Shown: positions 54,227 through 63,159, numbered from the stretch's first letter. The stretch is DNA of 64,000 nucleotides from Clostridia bacterium (GCA_026000755.1 BNZC01000001.1:62001-126000), one strand, 5' to 3'. Numbers and translations: made by a program. Notes: generated by a model not told the origin, from the sequence alone.

Positions 54227-56101
54227 GTGAAACCTTTGAAATCCATAAAAATCCCCTTAACTTTTAGTGTTTTTATTTCTGTTCTCCTTGGTGTTTCAGC
54301 AATAATAGTCACCATGACAATGCGCCAACTAATGGATCATCCTCAAATCAGACAAGTCGCTATATTGGGAATAGTCTGGGTGCTTTCTGCACTTCTTAGC
54401 TTGATAAAAGATGACCGATTGAAACGGTATCATTTGAATACACAGCAGACACACCAAGGATTTCTGTTGAAAAAAATCATTCATTTCCCTTTTTCTTATT
54501 TGGAAACAAAGCCATATCATGATTCCTATCATAAAATAAAGGACAGGCGTACACAGGAAGAAAACCTCATTTTGGCGGCTTGTACCATCACCTCCGGAAC
54601 AGTTGCAATTTTAGGTCTGTATTTTTTGCTTGTACCTGCACTTTCTGTGCCTGTGCTGCTTTTGATGTCATTATTTTTGCTGACAGCAGGTCTTATCGCA
54701 TTTTGGCTCAGTCGGAAACTATCTGCATTGATGTATGGTTATTGGAGCCAGTACATTCAAAATACAAGGAAATATCAGTATTTCTCTGATGTGTTATCCA
54801 AAAAAGAATATGTGGAAGAGAAGAAGATATTTTCTTTTCTTCCATTTTTCCTAAACGAATTTGATAAGGAATTTGATGTTGCCACTAAGAAAAACCGTTC
54901 CTTGGGCAAAAAAAGAATTAAGTTAGAACTGCTAAATAATCTTATTTTGTTTTTGTTGTCTGCGGTACTTTCGCTGATCCTAGTTCATGGGTATTTCACA
55001 GGTCAGATTACGATAGGCTTTTTTCTTGCTGTGCTGGGATACTTGCTCGTATGCTTGCCGAATCTATTTTCTGCAATGAATACCATGGAAAGCATACGAC
55101 AGTATACAAAATTTCAAGAAGATATTATGGATTTTATTGGGCATAGTACAAGAAAGACTTCAGAAGAAGCGACGGAAATGGAGGGAAGAGAACACCGGAG
55201 CGCAAAATGCTCCGCCCAAACAGCGGAAGTGGAGAGTAGAGAAAGCCGGACAGAAAGTATCAATCCTCCTGTTCTTTCTCTCAATAATATTTGTTTTCAG
55301 TATCCGAATATCAATACCGATAAAATGACACTACGTAATATTTCCCTTTCTTTTGAACGTGGGAAATCTTATGCAATTGTAGGAACAAATGGGAGTGGAA
55401 AAACAACACTTGCCAAGCTAATTTGTGGTTTGTACACGCCGCTATCCGGAAATATTCAATATGCAGATTCTCCCACTGTATTGTTTCAGGATTTTAACCG
55501 CTATCCGGCAAGCTTTCGGGAAAACATTATTCTTTCTGCTACATCAGAACTTAAAGAAAACGAATCGCTCTTTAACAACCACGCAAGCTTTCGGGAAAAC
55601 ATTATTCTTTCTGCCACATCAGAACTCGACGAAAATGAAGCACTCAATACAGCCGAAATCCATGAAAACGATCCTATCTTTGACTTTATCCCAAAAGCCG
55701 GTTTGCAAAAGCGACTGAAAAAAGCAAAATCAGGAGTAGATACACAACTGACCTCTCTAAAGACGGGGGGTGAAGAGTTGTCCGGCGGTGAATGGCAACG
55801 AGTTGCCCTAGCAAGGGTTCTTGCTCAAGATGGCGATTTGTATTTGTTGGATGAACCAACCGCAGCCTTAGATCCTTTGGAAGAAGTACGTGTATTCCGT
55901 TCCTATCAGGAATTATTGAAAGATAAGACGTTGATTTACATCACGCATCGTTTGGGATTTGTAAAAGAAGCCGACCGGATTATTGTACTGCATGAAGGAG
56001 AAATTGCGGAAATGGGAACACATGAAGAACTATATGCCCGAGCAGACGGTAAATACAGAAAAATGTTTCAAGAGCAGAGGATTTGGTATGAATCTACATA
56101 A
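54227..56101 (+). CDS. ABC exporter, fused permease-ATPase, first half of a pair
   Basis: 624 residues: transmembrane domain (about 1-300, six helices), a Glu/Ser-rich linker with its own repetition, then a nucleotide-binding domain. Walker A is GTNGSGKTT, the Q-loop reads LFQDFNRYP, signature LSGGEWQRVALARVLAQ, Walker B LYLLDEPTAALD, and H-loop THRLG. Just after the Q-loop a 25-residue unit ASFRENIILSATSEL... occurs twice in frame (55508-55582 and 55583-55657). The start is GTG 54227, or TTG 54236 behind GGTGA; both are weak. The substrate is unknown. Confidence 0.88.
   Translation: MKPLKSIKIPLTFSVFISVLLGVSAIIVTMTMRQLMDHPQIRQVAILGIVWVLSALLSLIKDDRLKRYHLNTQQTHQGFLLKKIIHFPFSYLETKPYHDSYHKIKDRRTQEENLILAACTITSGTVAILGLYFLLVPALSVPVLLLMSLFLLTAGLIAFWLSRKLSALMYGYWSQYIQNTRKYQYFSDVLSKKEYVEEKKIFSFLPFFLNEFDKEFDVATKKNRSLGKKRIKLELLNNLILFLLSAVLSLILVHGYFTGQITIGFFLAVLGYLLVCLPNLFSAMNTMESIRQYTKFQEDIMDFIGHSTRKTSEEATEMEGREHRSAKCSAQTAEVESRESRTESINPPVLSLNNICFQYPNINTDKMTLRNISLSFERGKSYAIVGTNGSGKTTLAKLICGLYTPLSGNIQYADSPTVLFQDFNRYPASFRENIILSATSELKENESLFNNHASFRENIILSATSELDENEALNTAEIHENDPIFDFIPKAGLQKRLKKAKSGVDTQLTSLKTGGEELSGGEWQRVALARVLAQDGDLYLLDEPTAALDPLEEVRVFRSYQELLKDKTLIYITHRLGFVKEADRIIVLHEGEIAEMGTHEELYARADGKYRKMFQEQRIWYEST
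55508..55657 (+). repeat. In-frame 75-bp tandem duplication inside an ABC ATPase domain
   Basis: Two adjacent 75-bp units begin GCAAGCTTTCGGGAAAACAT; their first 44 bases differ at one position and the rest is diverged. The duplication adds 25 residues between the Q-loop and the signature motif. Confidence 0.88.
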
Positions 56102-56104
56102 AGA

Positions 56105-56175
56105 AGATTATATGCCCGAATAAACGGTAAGTACAAAAAAACATTTCAAGAGCAGAGGATTTGGTATGAATCAGC
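56105..56175 (+). repeat. Duplicated tail of the first ABC gene, providing the start of the second
   Basis: TATATGCCCGA ... ACGGTAA-TAC and CAAGAGCAGAGGATTTGGTA/TGAATC repeats 56031-56096 at an offset of 78 bp. In copy 1 the TATGAATC part encodes the end of the first protein; in copy 2 the same ATG is the start codon of the second gene, with AGAGG as ribosome binding site. Confidence 0.85.
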
Positions 56176-58058
56176 AGGAATATAAAGAGATTTTACGAAC
56201 AAAAGGTAAACAAAAAAATAGCAATATGATTTTCCGCTGTCTCACAATCTGTTTTGTGGCTTGCCCGGTGGATTCGCTGCTGTTGGCACTTGCCTTGTTT
56301 GTACTGGCTGTTTTTCCGGCAGTTTTGTTAGGTTCCTATCATGCTTTGGTGTCACAATTGATGGTGTTTGATACAAATCTGCGACTGCCCCTCCTTTTAT
56401 TAAGTTTGTATTGCCTGATTCTTTTTGTAAGCAAAAGCCTTTCTGATTTTTATCACCATTATTGGTTAAATTACCATACACTTCTCACCTTTGAGAAGAA
56501 AATCAAGAAATGTTTTTATCACATTTGCGGTGAATTGGAATTAGCGGATTATTTGCAGGCAGACATTGTAAATGGAACAAAACGTGCGCAGAATGCAAGT
56601 GTCAATATTTTTCGATTGTACCAAATTATAGTGGCGATTTTTTCAAGCTGTTTTGGCATTCTTTTGATTGGCGGTATTGTTTTTTCTATTCATAAAAATC
56701 TGCTTCTGTTCTTATTTTTGACGATTTTGCCTCCTGTAGCGGAACAGGCTTATCAGATTGTGCAAAAAAGATATTTGCTCTATAAAAACACACAAGAAGC
56801 CAAGGAAGCAGAAGCATATGAACAGCTGCTCATAAAGCCTGAATCCATGAAAGAAATTAAAGTCTTGCATTGTTTTGATTTTGTGTTTGGAAAATGGAAG
56901 AGGGCAAGCAATCGGATTCTAAAAACAGAATTACATACGCAAAACAAGCTTTTTTTTGTTTCGTTTTTATTGCAAATAATTCGTTTGGCAGGAATGATAG
57001 GGGCATATGGAAGTGTCACCTCGTTATTTATTGGCAAACAAATAAACTTGGCGGAGTTTTCAGTCATGATTTTAACCTTTTCGCAGATCACACAATTGTT
57101 CCAACAGTTGTTTTCCCTCTTCGGAAATCTTTCGGAATTTTCCGTTATGGTTAAGCCCTTTTTTGTTTTTTTGGAGAAAACGGAGAAAGAGGGGGAACTA
57201 CATGATGATAGTGTATGTTTAGAGAGTTCAAAAAACCACATAGACGAAAATCTGATACAACTGAACAATGTTTCGTTTCGCTATCCGGAAGCTAAAACAT
57301 TTGCCATAAAGAATATCAATTTGAATGTACGACGGGGCGATTTTATTTATATTGTAGGTGAAAATGGTTCCGGGAAATCAACACTTTCTAAGTTACTTCT
57401 GGGATTGCTTTCGCCAACAGAAGGTCAAATCAGAGAAGATTTTGATGAAGGACACGAACCTTATCAAAACTTAGACTCGTTTTCATTAACAGAAAATCAA
57501 ATCAGAAAAAGCAAAGAAACTGATACAGAAAGTTTCGTTCCTTATAATGATTCTTACCAAAAAAAATCCTGCCTTACACAGCAGTTTCAATGTTACGGCA
57601 TTTGCCTGCGTGACAACGTTTTGTTTGGAAGAAACATGGATGAACATATGTTCGATGAATCCCTTCAAGAGATTGGATTGGGTAATTTGATTCAAAAGAA
57701 AGATACGCTGTATGGATTGGAATTTGGAGGGATTGAACTGTCCGGTGGGCAGAAGCAAAGACTGGCTATGTTGCGTGCAATGTTAAAACAAGCTGATTTT
57801 CTGGTTTTGGATGAACCCACAAGTGCGATTGATGCCTTGGAAGAGAGCAGGATTTATCGTGCCTTGCAACAGGCAGCAAAAGGGAAAACAACGGTTATGA
57901 TTTCACATCGCCTTGCCTTAGCCAAGGATGCGGATATGGTTCTTTTGTTGAAGGATGGCAGAATATTGGAGCAGGGAAAGCATAGGGAATTGCTCAGGAA
58001 AAACGGGGAATATGCCAGAATGTGGCAAACTCATGCCAACTTGTATGCTACCGAGTAA
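56166..58058 (+). CDS. ABC exporter, fused permease-ATPase, second half of a pair
   Basis: 630 residues, probably forming a heterodimer with the protein encoded upstream. Membrane domain about 30-330; ATPase domain with Walker A GENGSGKSTLSKLL, signature LSGGQKQRLAMLRAML, Walker B FLVLDEPTSAID and H-loop SHRLAL. Between Walker A and the Q-loop (LTQQFQCYG) an extra about 35-residue insert contains an imperfect in-frame repeat with a 72-bp offset (SPTEGQIRE and SLTENQIRK; 57411 and 57483). Start ATG 56166 derives from the duplicated tail of the upstream gene. Confidence 0.88.
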   Translation: MNQQEYKEILRTKGKQKNSNMIFRCLTICFVACPVDSLLLALALFVLAVFPAVLLGSYHALVSQLMVFDTNLRLPLLLLSLYCLILFVSKSLSDFYHHYWLNYHTLLTFEKKIKKCFYHICGELELADYLQADIVNGTKRAQNASVNIFRLYQIIVAIFSSCFGILLIGGIVFSIHKNLLLFLFLTILPPVAEQAYQIVQKRYLLYKNTQEAKEAEAYEQLLIKPESMKEIKVLHCFDFVFGKWKRASNRILKTELHTQNKLFFVSFLLQIIRLAGMIGAYGSVTSLFIGKQINLAEFSVMILTFSQITQLFQQLFSLFGNLSEFSVMVKPFFVFLEKTEKEGELHDDSVCLESSKNHIDENLIQLNNVSFRYPEAKTFAIKNINLNVRRGDFIYIVGENGSGKSTLSKLLLGLLSPTEGQIREDFDEGHEPYQNLDSFSLTENQIRKSKETDTESFVPYNDSYQKKSCLTQQFQCYGICLRDNVLFGRNMDEHMFDESLQEIGLGNLIQKKDTLYGLEFGGIELSGGQKQRLAMLRAMLKQADFLVLDEPTSAIDALEESRIYRALQQAAKGKTTVMISHRLALAKDADMVLLLKDGRILEQGKHRELLRKNGEYARMWQTHANLYATE

Positions 58059-58105
58059 ACGTGAGTATAGATTCGGTAAGCAGCACCCTAAAGTACAGGG
58101 CTTAG
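58050..58105 (-). repeat. Short repeat family R2, copy d
   Basis: On the minus strand AAGCCCTG-ACTTTAGGGTG, then GCTTACCGAATC and a diverged right arm. It starts directly after the recombinase stop codon and reaches into the end of the convergent ABC gene, so it may terminate both. Confidence 0.6.
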
Positions 58106-59167
58106 TTACTTTCGGTCAAAAATACTCCCCGAAAACTTCCCCGCCAATTTACGGCGTTCGTCATCAGTCGCCGCATAGTGCTGGCGGGTGGTTTCCACAC
58201 TTTTATGTCCTAAGGCATCCGCCACCAGATAAATATCTCCGGTTTCCTTATATAAATTCGTTCCATAGGTACTGCGAAGCTTATGAGGTGTAATTTTTTT
58301 GTTGATACTGGCAGCGTTGCTGTATTTTTTGACCAACATTTCCACGGCACGTGTGGTCAGGCGACCATATTTCAAGGACAAGAAAAGGGCATTTTCACTG
58401 CCTTCCTGCGCCTTTTTCTCAAAATGTTCCCGTTCCAATTCCAGATATTCCTTCAAGGCGGCGGCTACCTCATCGCCAAAATAAACAGTGGATTCATTTC
58501 CGCCTTTTCGGACAACACGAATGCAATTATATTTGAAATTCACATCCTTAACATCTAAGCCCACCAATTCCGAAACTCGAACACCTGTTCCGAGTAGGAG
58601 AGTAAGAATTGCAGTGTCACGATATTTGGTTTTTTCATGCAAAGAAAGCTGTTTTTTGCTCATCATTTGACCGGTTTCAGCCGCATTTACCAGATCCGCC
58701 ACCTCATCCTTATCCAAATGGATGATATTATCTTTGTGTTTCTTGGGCGTTTCAATCATAGACGGAGCATTTGTCTGAATAAATTCTTTTTTGAAGAAAT
58801 AACGGTACATGGTACGCAACGCCGATAGTTTGCGGGATTTCCCTTTTTCTCCATTGCTTATTTCTGTGCCGTCTTTATTTTCATAAAAAGAAAGATAAGC
58901 CAGATATTCCTCAATATCCGTAGAATTTAACTGATCCAAAAGAGCAATGGGAATATCGTGCATGGAGATATTTTTATACACGGGATTGTTTTCCTTGATA
59001 AATTGAAAAAATAAGCGTAAATCATAGGCATATGCCAATCGGGTTCTGGAGGCTGTGTTGCGGGTATCCAGATACCGAAAATAATCCTTGCAGAATTTAG
59101 GCAACTCCTGTAAGAGGATTTGTAGCTTTCTTTTGTTTTCCAAATTGATTTGTTCTGTATAATCCAT
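58106..59167 (-). CDS. Tyrosine recombinase, XerC/XerD-like
   Basis: 353 residues. An N-terminal SAM-like core-binding domain (about 15-135) precedes the catalytic domain: Arg in GTGVRVSELVGLD, Lys in RVVRKGGNES, HxxR in TPHKLRSTYGTNL, His in ALGHKSVETT and the nucleophile Tyr in TRQHYAA. It is longer than typical XerC/XerD (about 300). The position at the edge of the ABC-ATPase region could mean a host Xer-like enzyme or the integrase of a lost element; no attachment site was recognised. Confidence 0.9.
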   Translation of the reverse strand: MDYTEQINLENKRKLQILLQELPKFCKDYFRYLDTRNTASRTRLAYAYDLRLFFQFIKENNPVYKNISMHDIPIALLDQLNSTDIEEYLAYLSFYENKDGTEISNGEKGKSRKLSALRTMYRYFFKKEFIQTNAPSMIETPKKHKDNIIHLDKDEVADLVNAAETGQMMSKKQLSLHEKTKYRDTAILTLLLGTGVRVSELVGLDVKDVNFKYNCIRVVRKGGNESTVYFGDEVAAALKEYLELEREHFEKKAQEGSENALFLSLKYGRLTTRAVEMLVKKYSNAASINKKITPHKLRSTYGTNLYKETGDIYLVADALGHKSVETTRQHYAATDDERRKLAGKFSGSIFDRK

Positions 59168-59312
59168 GGTGAAAGACTCCTTTGAGTGTTAGGCTGAAGG
59201 GACTTAGAAAACCGTCTGCAATAAAAAGTCCCGGTATTGTCCAAGGAACGTAAGTTTACGCATATAAAATGTGTGTGTATTGATATTGATGATAGAGAAC
59301 TCATAGATCCCT

Positions 59313-59376
59313 TTATTTCTCATGTCATCACTTCGTAAAATCAACATTTAGCGAAGTGATGAATGTTGAGAAATAA
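59313..59376. promoter_or_regulatory. Long interrupted palindrome upstream of the recombinase
   Basis: TTATTTCTCA (59313-59322) and TCATCACTTCG (59325-59335) pair with CGAAGTGATGA (59352-59362) and TGAGAAATAA (59367-59376). The dyad lies about 145 bp upstream of the recombinase start, in a 279-bp gap. It could be a recombinase or regulator site, or a terminator of the ATPase gene. Confidence 0.45.
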
Positions 59377-59446
59377 CGCCTCTCTTTATCTTACTTGTCT
59401 ATAAGTATAGCATAGATTGATGAGAAAATCCACTTCTGTTGACGGA

Positions 59447-60673
59447 TCAAATCAAATTACAAGGAATATAACAATTGTTTGCATCAATCGGCACAACTTC
59501 CTCACACATACAAATAATACCGCCGCCGGCAATTTCAATATTTGTTTTTTTCAGAACATCGAACTTCTTGACTTCACGGCTGTTTGGATTGGCAGATTTT
59601 TTGATTTCTAAGGGATGTATCCGATTGTTTTCCTCAATAAATAAATCAATCTCTTTTGCATTAGCATCACGAAAATAACTCATATTGACCTTTGTCTTTG
59701 AATAAGCATAGCGTTTCAGTAATTCGATAACAACATGGTTTTCAAAAAAATGTCCGTTTGCCGCACCATTCATCAGCGTTTCCGTTGTAAGCCACATGGA
59801 CAGATGGGCACAAAGCCCTAAATCGCAAAAATACAGCTTCGGCGTTTTAACCAATCGTTTCAGGGCATTATTTGCATAAGGGCGTAATAAATAAACAATT
59901 CCCAAACTCTCTAACAAGTGCAGCCATTCTTTTGCCGTGGGTTGTGTGATTTCCGCAGATTCTGCAAGTTTTTTGTAGTTTACCTGTTCTGCCACAAGTG
60001 CAGCACAAGCTGTCAAAAATTTCCCAAAACGCAGGCTATCTGTTACACCACCAAGTTCCGCCACATCTCGCATAAGGTAGGTATCCACATAGGCATTATA
60101 ATACTCCTGCCGCTGTTCCGAATCGGCATGGAGAACCTGTGGCATACCCCCTCGCCAAATATGCTCAAACACATCAAGTACATCTGTTTTCGGAACCAGT
60201 TTCTGTCGCAATTGAAAACAGGATAAAGTAAAATCAAGATCATTTTCAAAAACCGTTTGGTCCTTTTCGCTTTTTGAAAAACTGTATAAATCCAAGATGC
60301 CGATTCTGCCCGCTAATGTTTCACGAACATTTTTCATCATCTCATACTGTTGTGAACCTGTCAGCCAAAACAGCCCGGTCTCTTCGCTTTCATCGCAAAT
60401 CAGCTTGATTTGGGGAAATAATTCCGGGGCATATTGGACTTCATCAATAATGATTGGAAATTTGTAAGTCTGAAAAAATAACACAGGATCAGATTTCGCA
60501 AGCTCTCTCGCTTTTAAGTTATCAAGGGTCACATAGGTTCTGCCCTGCCCTTGTGCAAGGTGACGAAGCATGGTGGTCTTGCCCACTTGCCTTGCCCCTG
60601 TGACCAGTACCGCTTTGAAAAATCCGCTCAGTTTTATGAATTTACGTTCTAATTGCCGTTTGATATAGTCCAT
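59447..60673 (-). CDS. AAA ATPase with DUF4143 domain
   Basis: 408 residues. Walker A is VTGARQVGKTTMLRHL near residue 24, Walker B IIIDEVQYAP, sensor LTGSQQYEMM; the C-terminal half has the DUF4143 pattern (YFCDLGLCAHLS, FFENHVVIELLKR, EIDLFIEE). These proteins are common in anaerobes, of unknown function, and occur as single genes. The frame opens at 60706, but ATG 60673 follows AGAGGTG and was chosen. The promoter is at 60789-60818. Confidence 0.88.
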   Translation of the reverse strand: MDYIKRQLERKFIKLSGFFKAVLVTGARQVGKTTMLRHLAQGQGRTYVTLDNLKARELAKSDPVLFFQTYKFPIIIDEVQYAPELFPQIKLICDESEETGLFWLTGSQQYEMMKNVRETLAGRIGILDLYSFSKSEKDQTVFENDLDFTLSCFQLRQKLVPKTDVLDVFEHIWRGGMPQVLHADSEQRQEYYNAYVDTYLMRDVAELGGVTDSLRFGKFLTACAALVAEQVNYKKLAESAEITQPTAKEWLHLLESLGIVYLLRPYANNALKRLVKTPKLYFCDLGLCAHLSMWLTTETLMNGAANGHFFENHVVIELLKRYAYSKTKVNMSYFRDANAKEIDLFIEENNRIHPLEIKKSANPNSREVKKFDVLKKTNIEIAGGGIICMCEEVVPIDANNCYIPCNLI

Positions 60674-60696
60674 GGCACACCTCTTTTCAGGAAAAT

Positions 60697-60712
60697 ATAA
60701 GATCAATCTTAT
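60697..60712 (-). promoter_or_regulatory. Downstream dyad of a duplicated operator (ATAAGAT-CA-ATCTTAT)
   Basis: Second copy of a 39-bp direct repeat (60691-60729 and 60769-60807, 78-bp offset). Both arms of the dyad differ from the other copy in a compensated manner. Confidence 0.5.
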
Positions 60713-60774
60713 TATATCTTAAAAAAGGGTGCATTCATTTGAACTAATCCATAAGCGCCTATTTTTAAGAAAAT

Positions 60775-60818
60775 ATAAAGTCGACTTTATTATATCTTAA
60801 AAATAGGCAAATTGTCAA
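60775..60818 (-). promoter_or_regulatory. Promoter and perfect 16-bp palindrome of the ATPase gene
   Basis: On the minus strand TTGACA (60813-60818), an 18-bp spacer and TATAAT (60789-60794), followed by and overlapping ATAAAGTCGACTTTAT (60775-60790), a perfect palindrome at the expected start of transcription. This is a classical repressor-site arrangement. Confidence 0.7.
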
Positions 60819-60871
60819 GTCTATATTTCACTCAATTTCTTCCAAATAAGTTTCTATAAGCTGGCGGATTA

Positions 60872-60964
60872 TCATACACATACAAATTCCTTGAACAATT
60901 CCTCAAACTGATCTGCGTGGTCAATCCCATAGTAATAATCCATCATACTGTGATTGATTTTCAT
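60872..60964 (-). CDS. Short open frame of 30 codons, possible gene remnant
   Basis: ATG 60964 follows GAAAGGAAC at good spacing and encodes MKINHSMMDYYYGIDHADQF and ten more residues, ending FVCV. An overlapping ATGA start leads into MIIRQLIETYLEEIE. Either a small protein or the leftover of a larger frameshifted gene. The rest of the 384-bp gap 60819-61202 holds only a terminator. Confidence 0.35.
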   Translation of the reverse strand: MKINHSMMDYYYGIDHADQFEELFKEFVCV

Positions 60965-61123
60965 GGTGTAGTGTTCCTTTCAAAAAGTTTGATCTGTATT
61001 CTTCCATTCCGATCCTTTCTCTATTTTTTGCAGTTATACAGCTAATAGGTAAACTTCACACCTTTTCACAACTGATTTCTTAAATATGCCACAGAAATAT
61101 ATCACAGAGCATAATTTTTCCAC

Positions 61124-61150
61124 AAAAAAGCCCTGACAATTGCCAGAACT
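61124..61150 (-). terminator. Rho-independent terminator downstream of the 61203 gene
   Basis: On the minus strand AGTTCTGGC-AATT-GTCAGGGCT is followed by six T residues; it is 53 bp past the stop at 61203. Confidence 0.55.
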
Positions 61151-61202
61151 CTTTTCTTATTGCTTTATTTTGCACTTGTAAAATACGTATAAACGGCGTA
61201 TA

Positions 61203-62195
61203 CTATAACTCTTTTGATTTTCCCGATTTCGACAAATATTCGGTGCGCAGATCTTCCCGAGGCTTAATGCCTTTTGCTACGGCTCTCTCGAATTCGCGAA
61301 TCCACAAATTCTCGAATTCGTCATCATCCAAATAATACTCCAAAAGACAATACAGTGCGATTTCATCTTCAGATTCTGTGTTGTATTTCCAGTAATATGC
61401 GATACCTTCGTCGTACTCAAAGAGTCTGAATTTGAGTATAAGGTACAATTGGGCAGCCTGTCCCTTATGCTCTTTGGCACGATACGCATTGCCTCCCACC
61501 GTGAATAATCTTTTTGCCTTTTGGATGGCATCGTACTCTTTTCGGTAGGTATCGACCTGTGTCAGTGCAAGATTTATCACATCAGGCGTTTTCAAAGAAG
61601 CTTGCAAGGTATAGAACAGCGATTGCGGAAGATTTTCCCTGTCAACATTGCTGTCAAGCGTTAAAAATAGCGCCATTCTAATCGTTTCTTTGTCATAACC
61701 ATCGAGAAAAATCTTGCTAAGCACAATTCCCAATAATTCCGTCTGTGCATATCCAACCGATGAAAATGGATTTTCCGTGCGGAATATGTAATAATGGCAA
61801 GCATAAGAAAGCATATCATATATTGATACCAAAAGCTGTGCCGCTACAATGCCGTTTTCGCCTCGAACCGAAAGCAGCGACTTTATAAAGCGTTTTACCA
61901 TAAATCGCCATTTGGGACGGTTTGCCTTGGACACGTATTTGTTCGGAGCAAAATAATACTGTTGGTCAGCATAAAAAAGGAAACATTCGATTTCCGTTTT
62001 CAATGTCGGAAAATCGACAATAGATGCTGCTTTAGCAGATTTTGGCTTTTCAAGCGAAAAATCCAGCAACACATTGTCCAAATCATCCTCTTCTTTTCTG
62101 GCTTTTGGAATCTTCCTATATAACATGACCACGATTTCCCTTAACTTGTCTGCTTCATATTTACTCAGTATCGCTCGCAGTTCATCCACTCGCAT
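61203..62195 (-). CDS. Unrecognised helical protein
   Basis: 330 residues, no signal or membrane segment, predicted mostly alpha-helical. It begins MRVDELRAILSKYEADKLRE and has a charged segment (about 28-55), then repeated helical pairs such as GYAQTELLGIVLSKIF and a C-terminal stretch with DEIALYCLLEYYLDDDEFEN resembling a helical-repeat or TPR-like array. I do not recognise the family. ATG 62195 follows AAAGGAC. It is downstream of thiF on the same strand (113-bp gap). Confidence 0.75.
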   Translation of the reverse strand: MRVDELRAILSKYEADKLREIVVMLYRKIPKARKEEDDLDNVLLDFSLEKPKSAKAASIVDFPTLKTEIECFLFYADQQYYFAPNKYVSKANRPKWRFMVKRFIKSLLSVRGENGIVAAQLLVSIYDMLSYACHYYIFRTENPFSSVGYAQTELLGIVLSKIFLDGYDKETIRMALFLTLDSNVDRENLPQSLFYTLQASLKTPDVINLALTQVDTYRKEYDAIQKAKRLFTVGGNAYRAKEHKGQAAQLYLILKFRLFEYDEGIAYYWKYNTESEDEIALYCLLEYYLDDDEFENLWIREFERAVAKGIKPREDLRTEYLSKSGKSKEL

Positions 62196-62308
62196 AAAAT
62201 CATCGTCCTTTCACATTTTTATTTATCTCGATTAAACATATAAGCAGCAATTTTGCCAAATGCCTGACTGATTTCATGAATGTAATCCATAAACAAAACT
62301 GTATGGGT

Positions 62309-63121
62309 TCATATCTTACACCCGGCGTACCGATAAAGCTCTATACTTTTCGCCACATCTGTAATCACCGGCTCATTTCCGCACACCTTACATTCACTAT
62401 TTACTGATTTATAGAAAATCTTTCGAAATGACATAGACAGTCCGTCAAATATAAGCATTTGGCTTGTCAGCAGTTCGCCAATTTGCAGTAAATATTTGAG
62501 TGCCTCTAAGCCTTGCAAGGAACCAATCACTCCACCCATTACGCCCAACACCCCGGCTTCGGAGCAGCTTGGAATCTCGTTTTCCGGAGGCATTTCCTCG
62601 AAAATACAGCGGTAACATGGGCCCTTCCCGGGAATATAGGTCATCAGTTGCCCGGAGAATTGCAAAATTCCCCCATGGGAAAAGGGCTTTTTTGCTAAGA
62701 CACAGGCATCGTTAATCAGGAATTTTGCCGGAAAATTATCCACACCCTCAATCACAAAATCGTAAGGAGCAATTAGCTCTGCAATGTTTTCAGGGGAAAC
62801 AAACAGGGGATGGATTTCTACCTTTACATGGGGATTGATTTCAGCTATCGTTTCTTTGGCGGACACTGTTTTTAGTTGTCCCACCGCTTGGGTTTTATGG
62901 AGAATCTGCCGTTGCAGATTGGATAAATCCACTTGATCGCCATCAGCAATGCCGATGGTGCCAATCCCCGCCGCCGCAAGATATAAGGCCGAAGGAGAAC
63001 CAAGCCCCCCTGCCCCGATAATTAAAACCTTACTGTCGGACAGGATTTTCTGCCCTTTTGTGCCAACGCCTTTCAGCAAAATATGCCGGGAATAGCGTTC
63101 GATTTCTTGTGTTGAGAACAT
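62309..63121 (-). CDS. thiF: ThiF/MoeB-family sulfur-carrier adenylyltransferase
   Basis: 270-residue E1-like enzyme that adenylates the C terminus of a sulfur carrier (ThiS or MoaD type). The ATP motif is VLIIGAGGLGSPSALYLAAA, then DGDQVDLSNLQRQILH, and zinc Cys pairs CYRC and CKVC. The start was set at ATG 63121 after AAAGGAAG; the frame is open to 63214 but without a ribosome binding site. The neighbouring ThiE-rhodanese suggests thiamine synthesis; MoeB-type function cannot be excluded. Confidence 0.88.
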   Translation of the reverse strand: MFSTQEIERYSRHILLKGVGTKGQKILSDSKVLIIGAGGLGSPSALYLAAAGIGTIGIADGDQVDLSNLQRQILHKTQAVGQLKTVSAKETIAEINPHVKVEIHPLFVSPENIAELIAPYDFVIEGVDNFPAKFLINDACVLAKKPFSHGGILQFSGQLMTYIPGKGPCYRCIFEEMPPENEIPSCSEAGVLGVMGGVIGSLQGLEALKYLLQIGELLTSQMLIFDGLSMSFRKIFYKSVNSECKVCGNEPVITDVAKSIELYRYAGCKI

Positions 63122-63159
63122 CGTGCGGATTCTTCCTTTCAAATTACAGTTTGTGTGAA

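Noticed and set aside
54227-58058. Bacteriocin or lantibiotic cluster around the ABC pair
   Set aside because: No precursor peptide, modification enzyme or C39 peptidase domain was found nearby; only a lipoprotein of unknown role precedes the pair.
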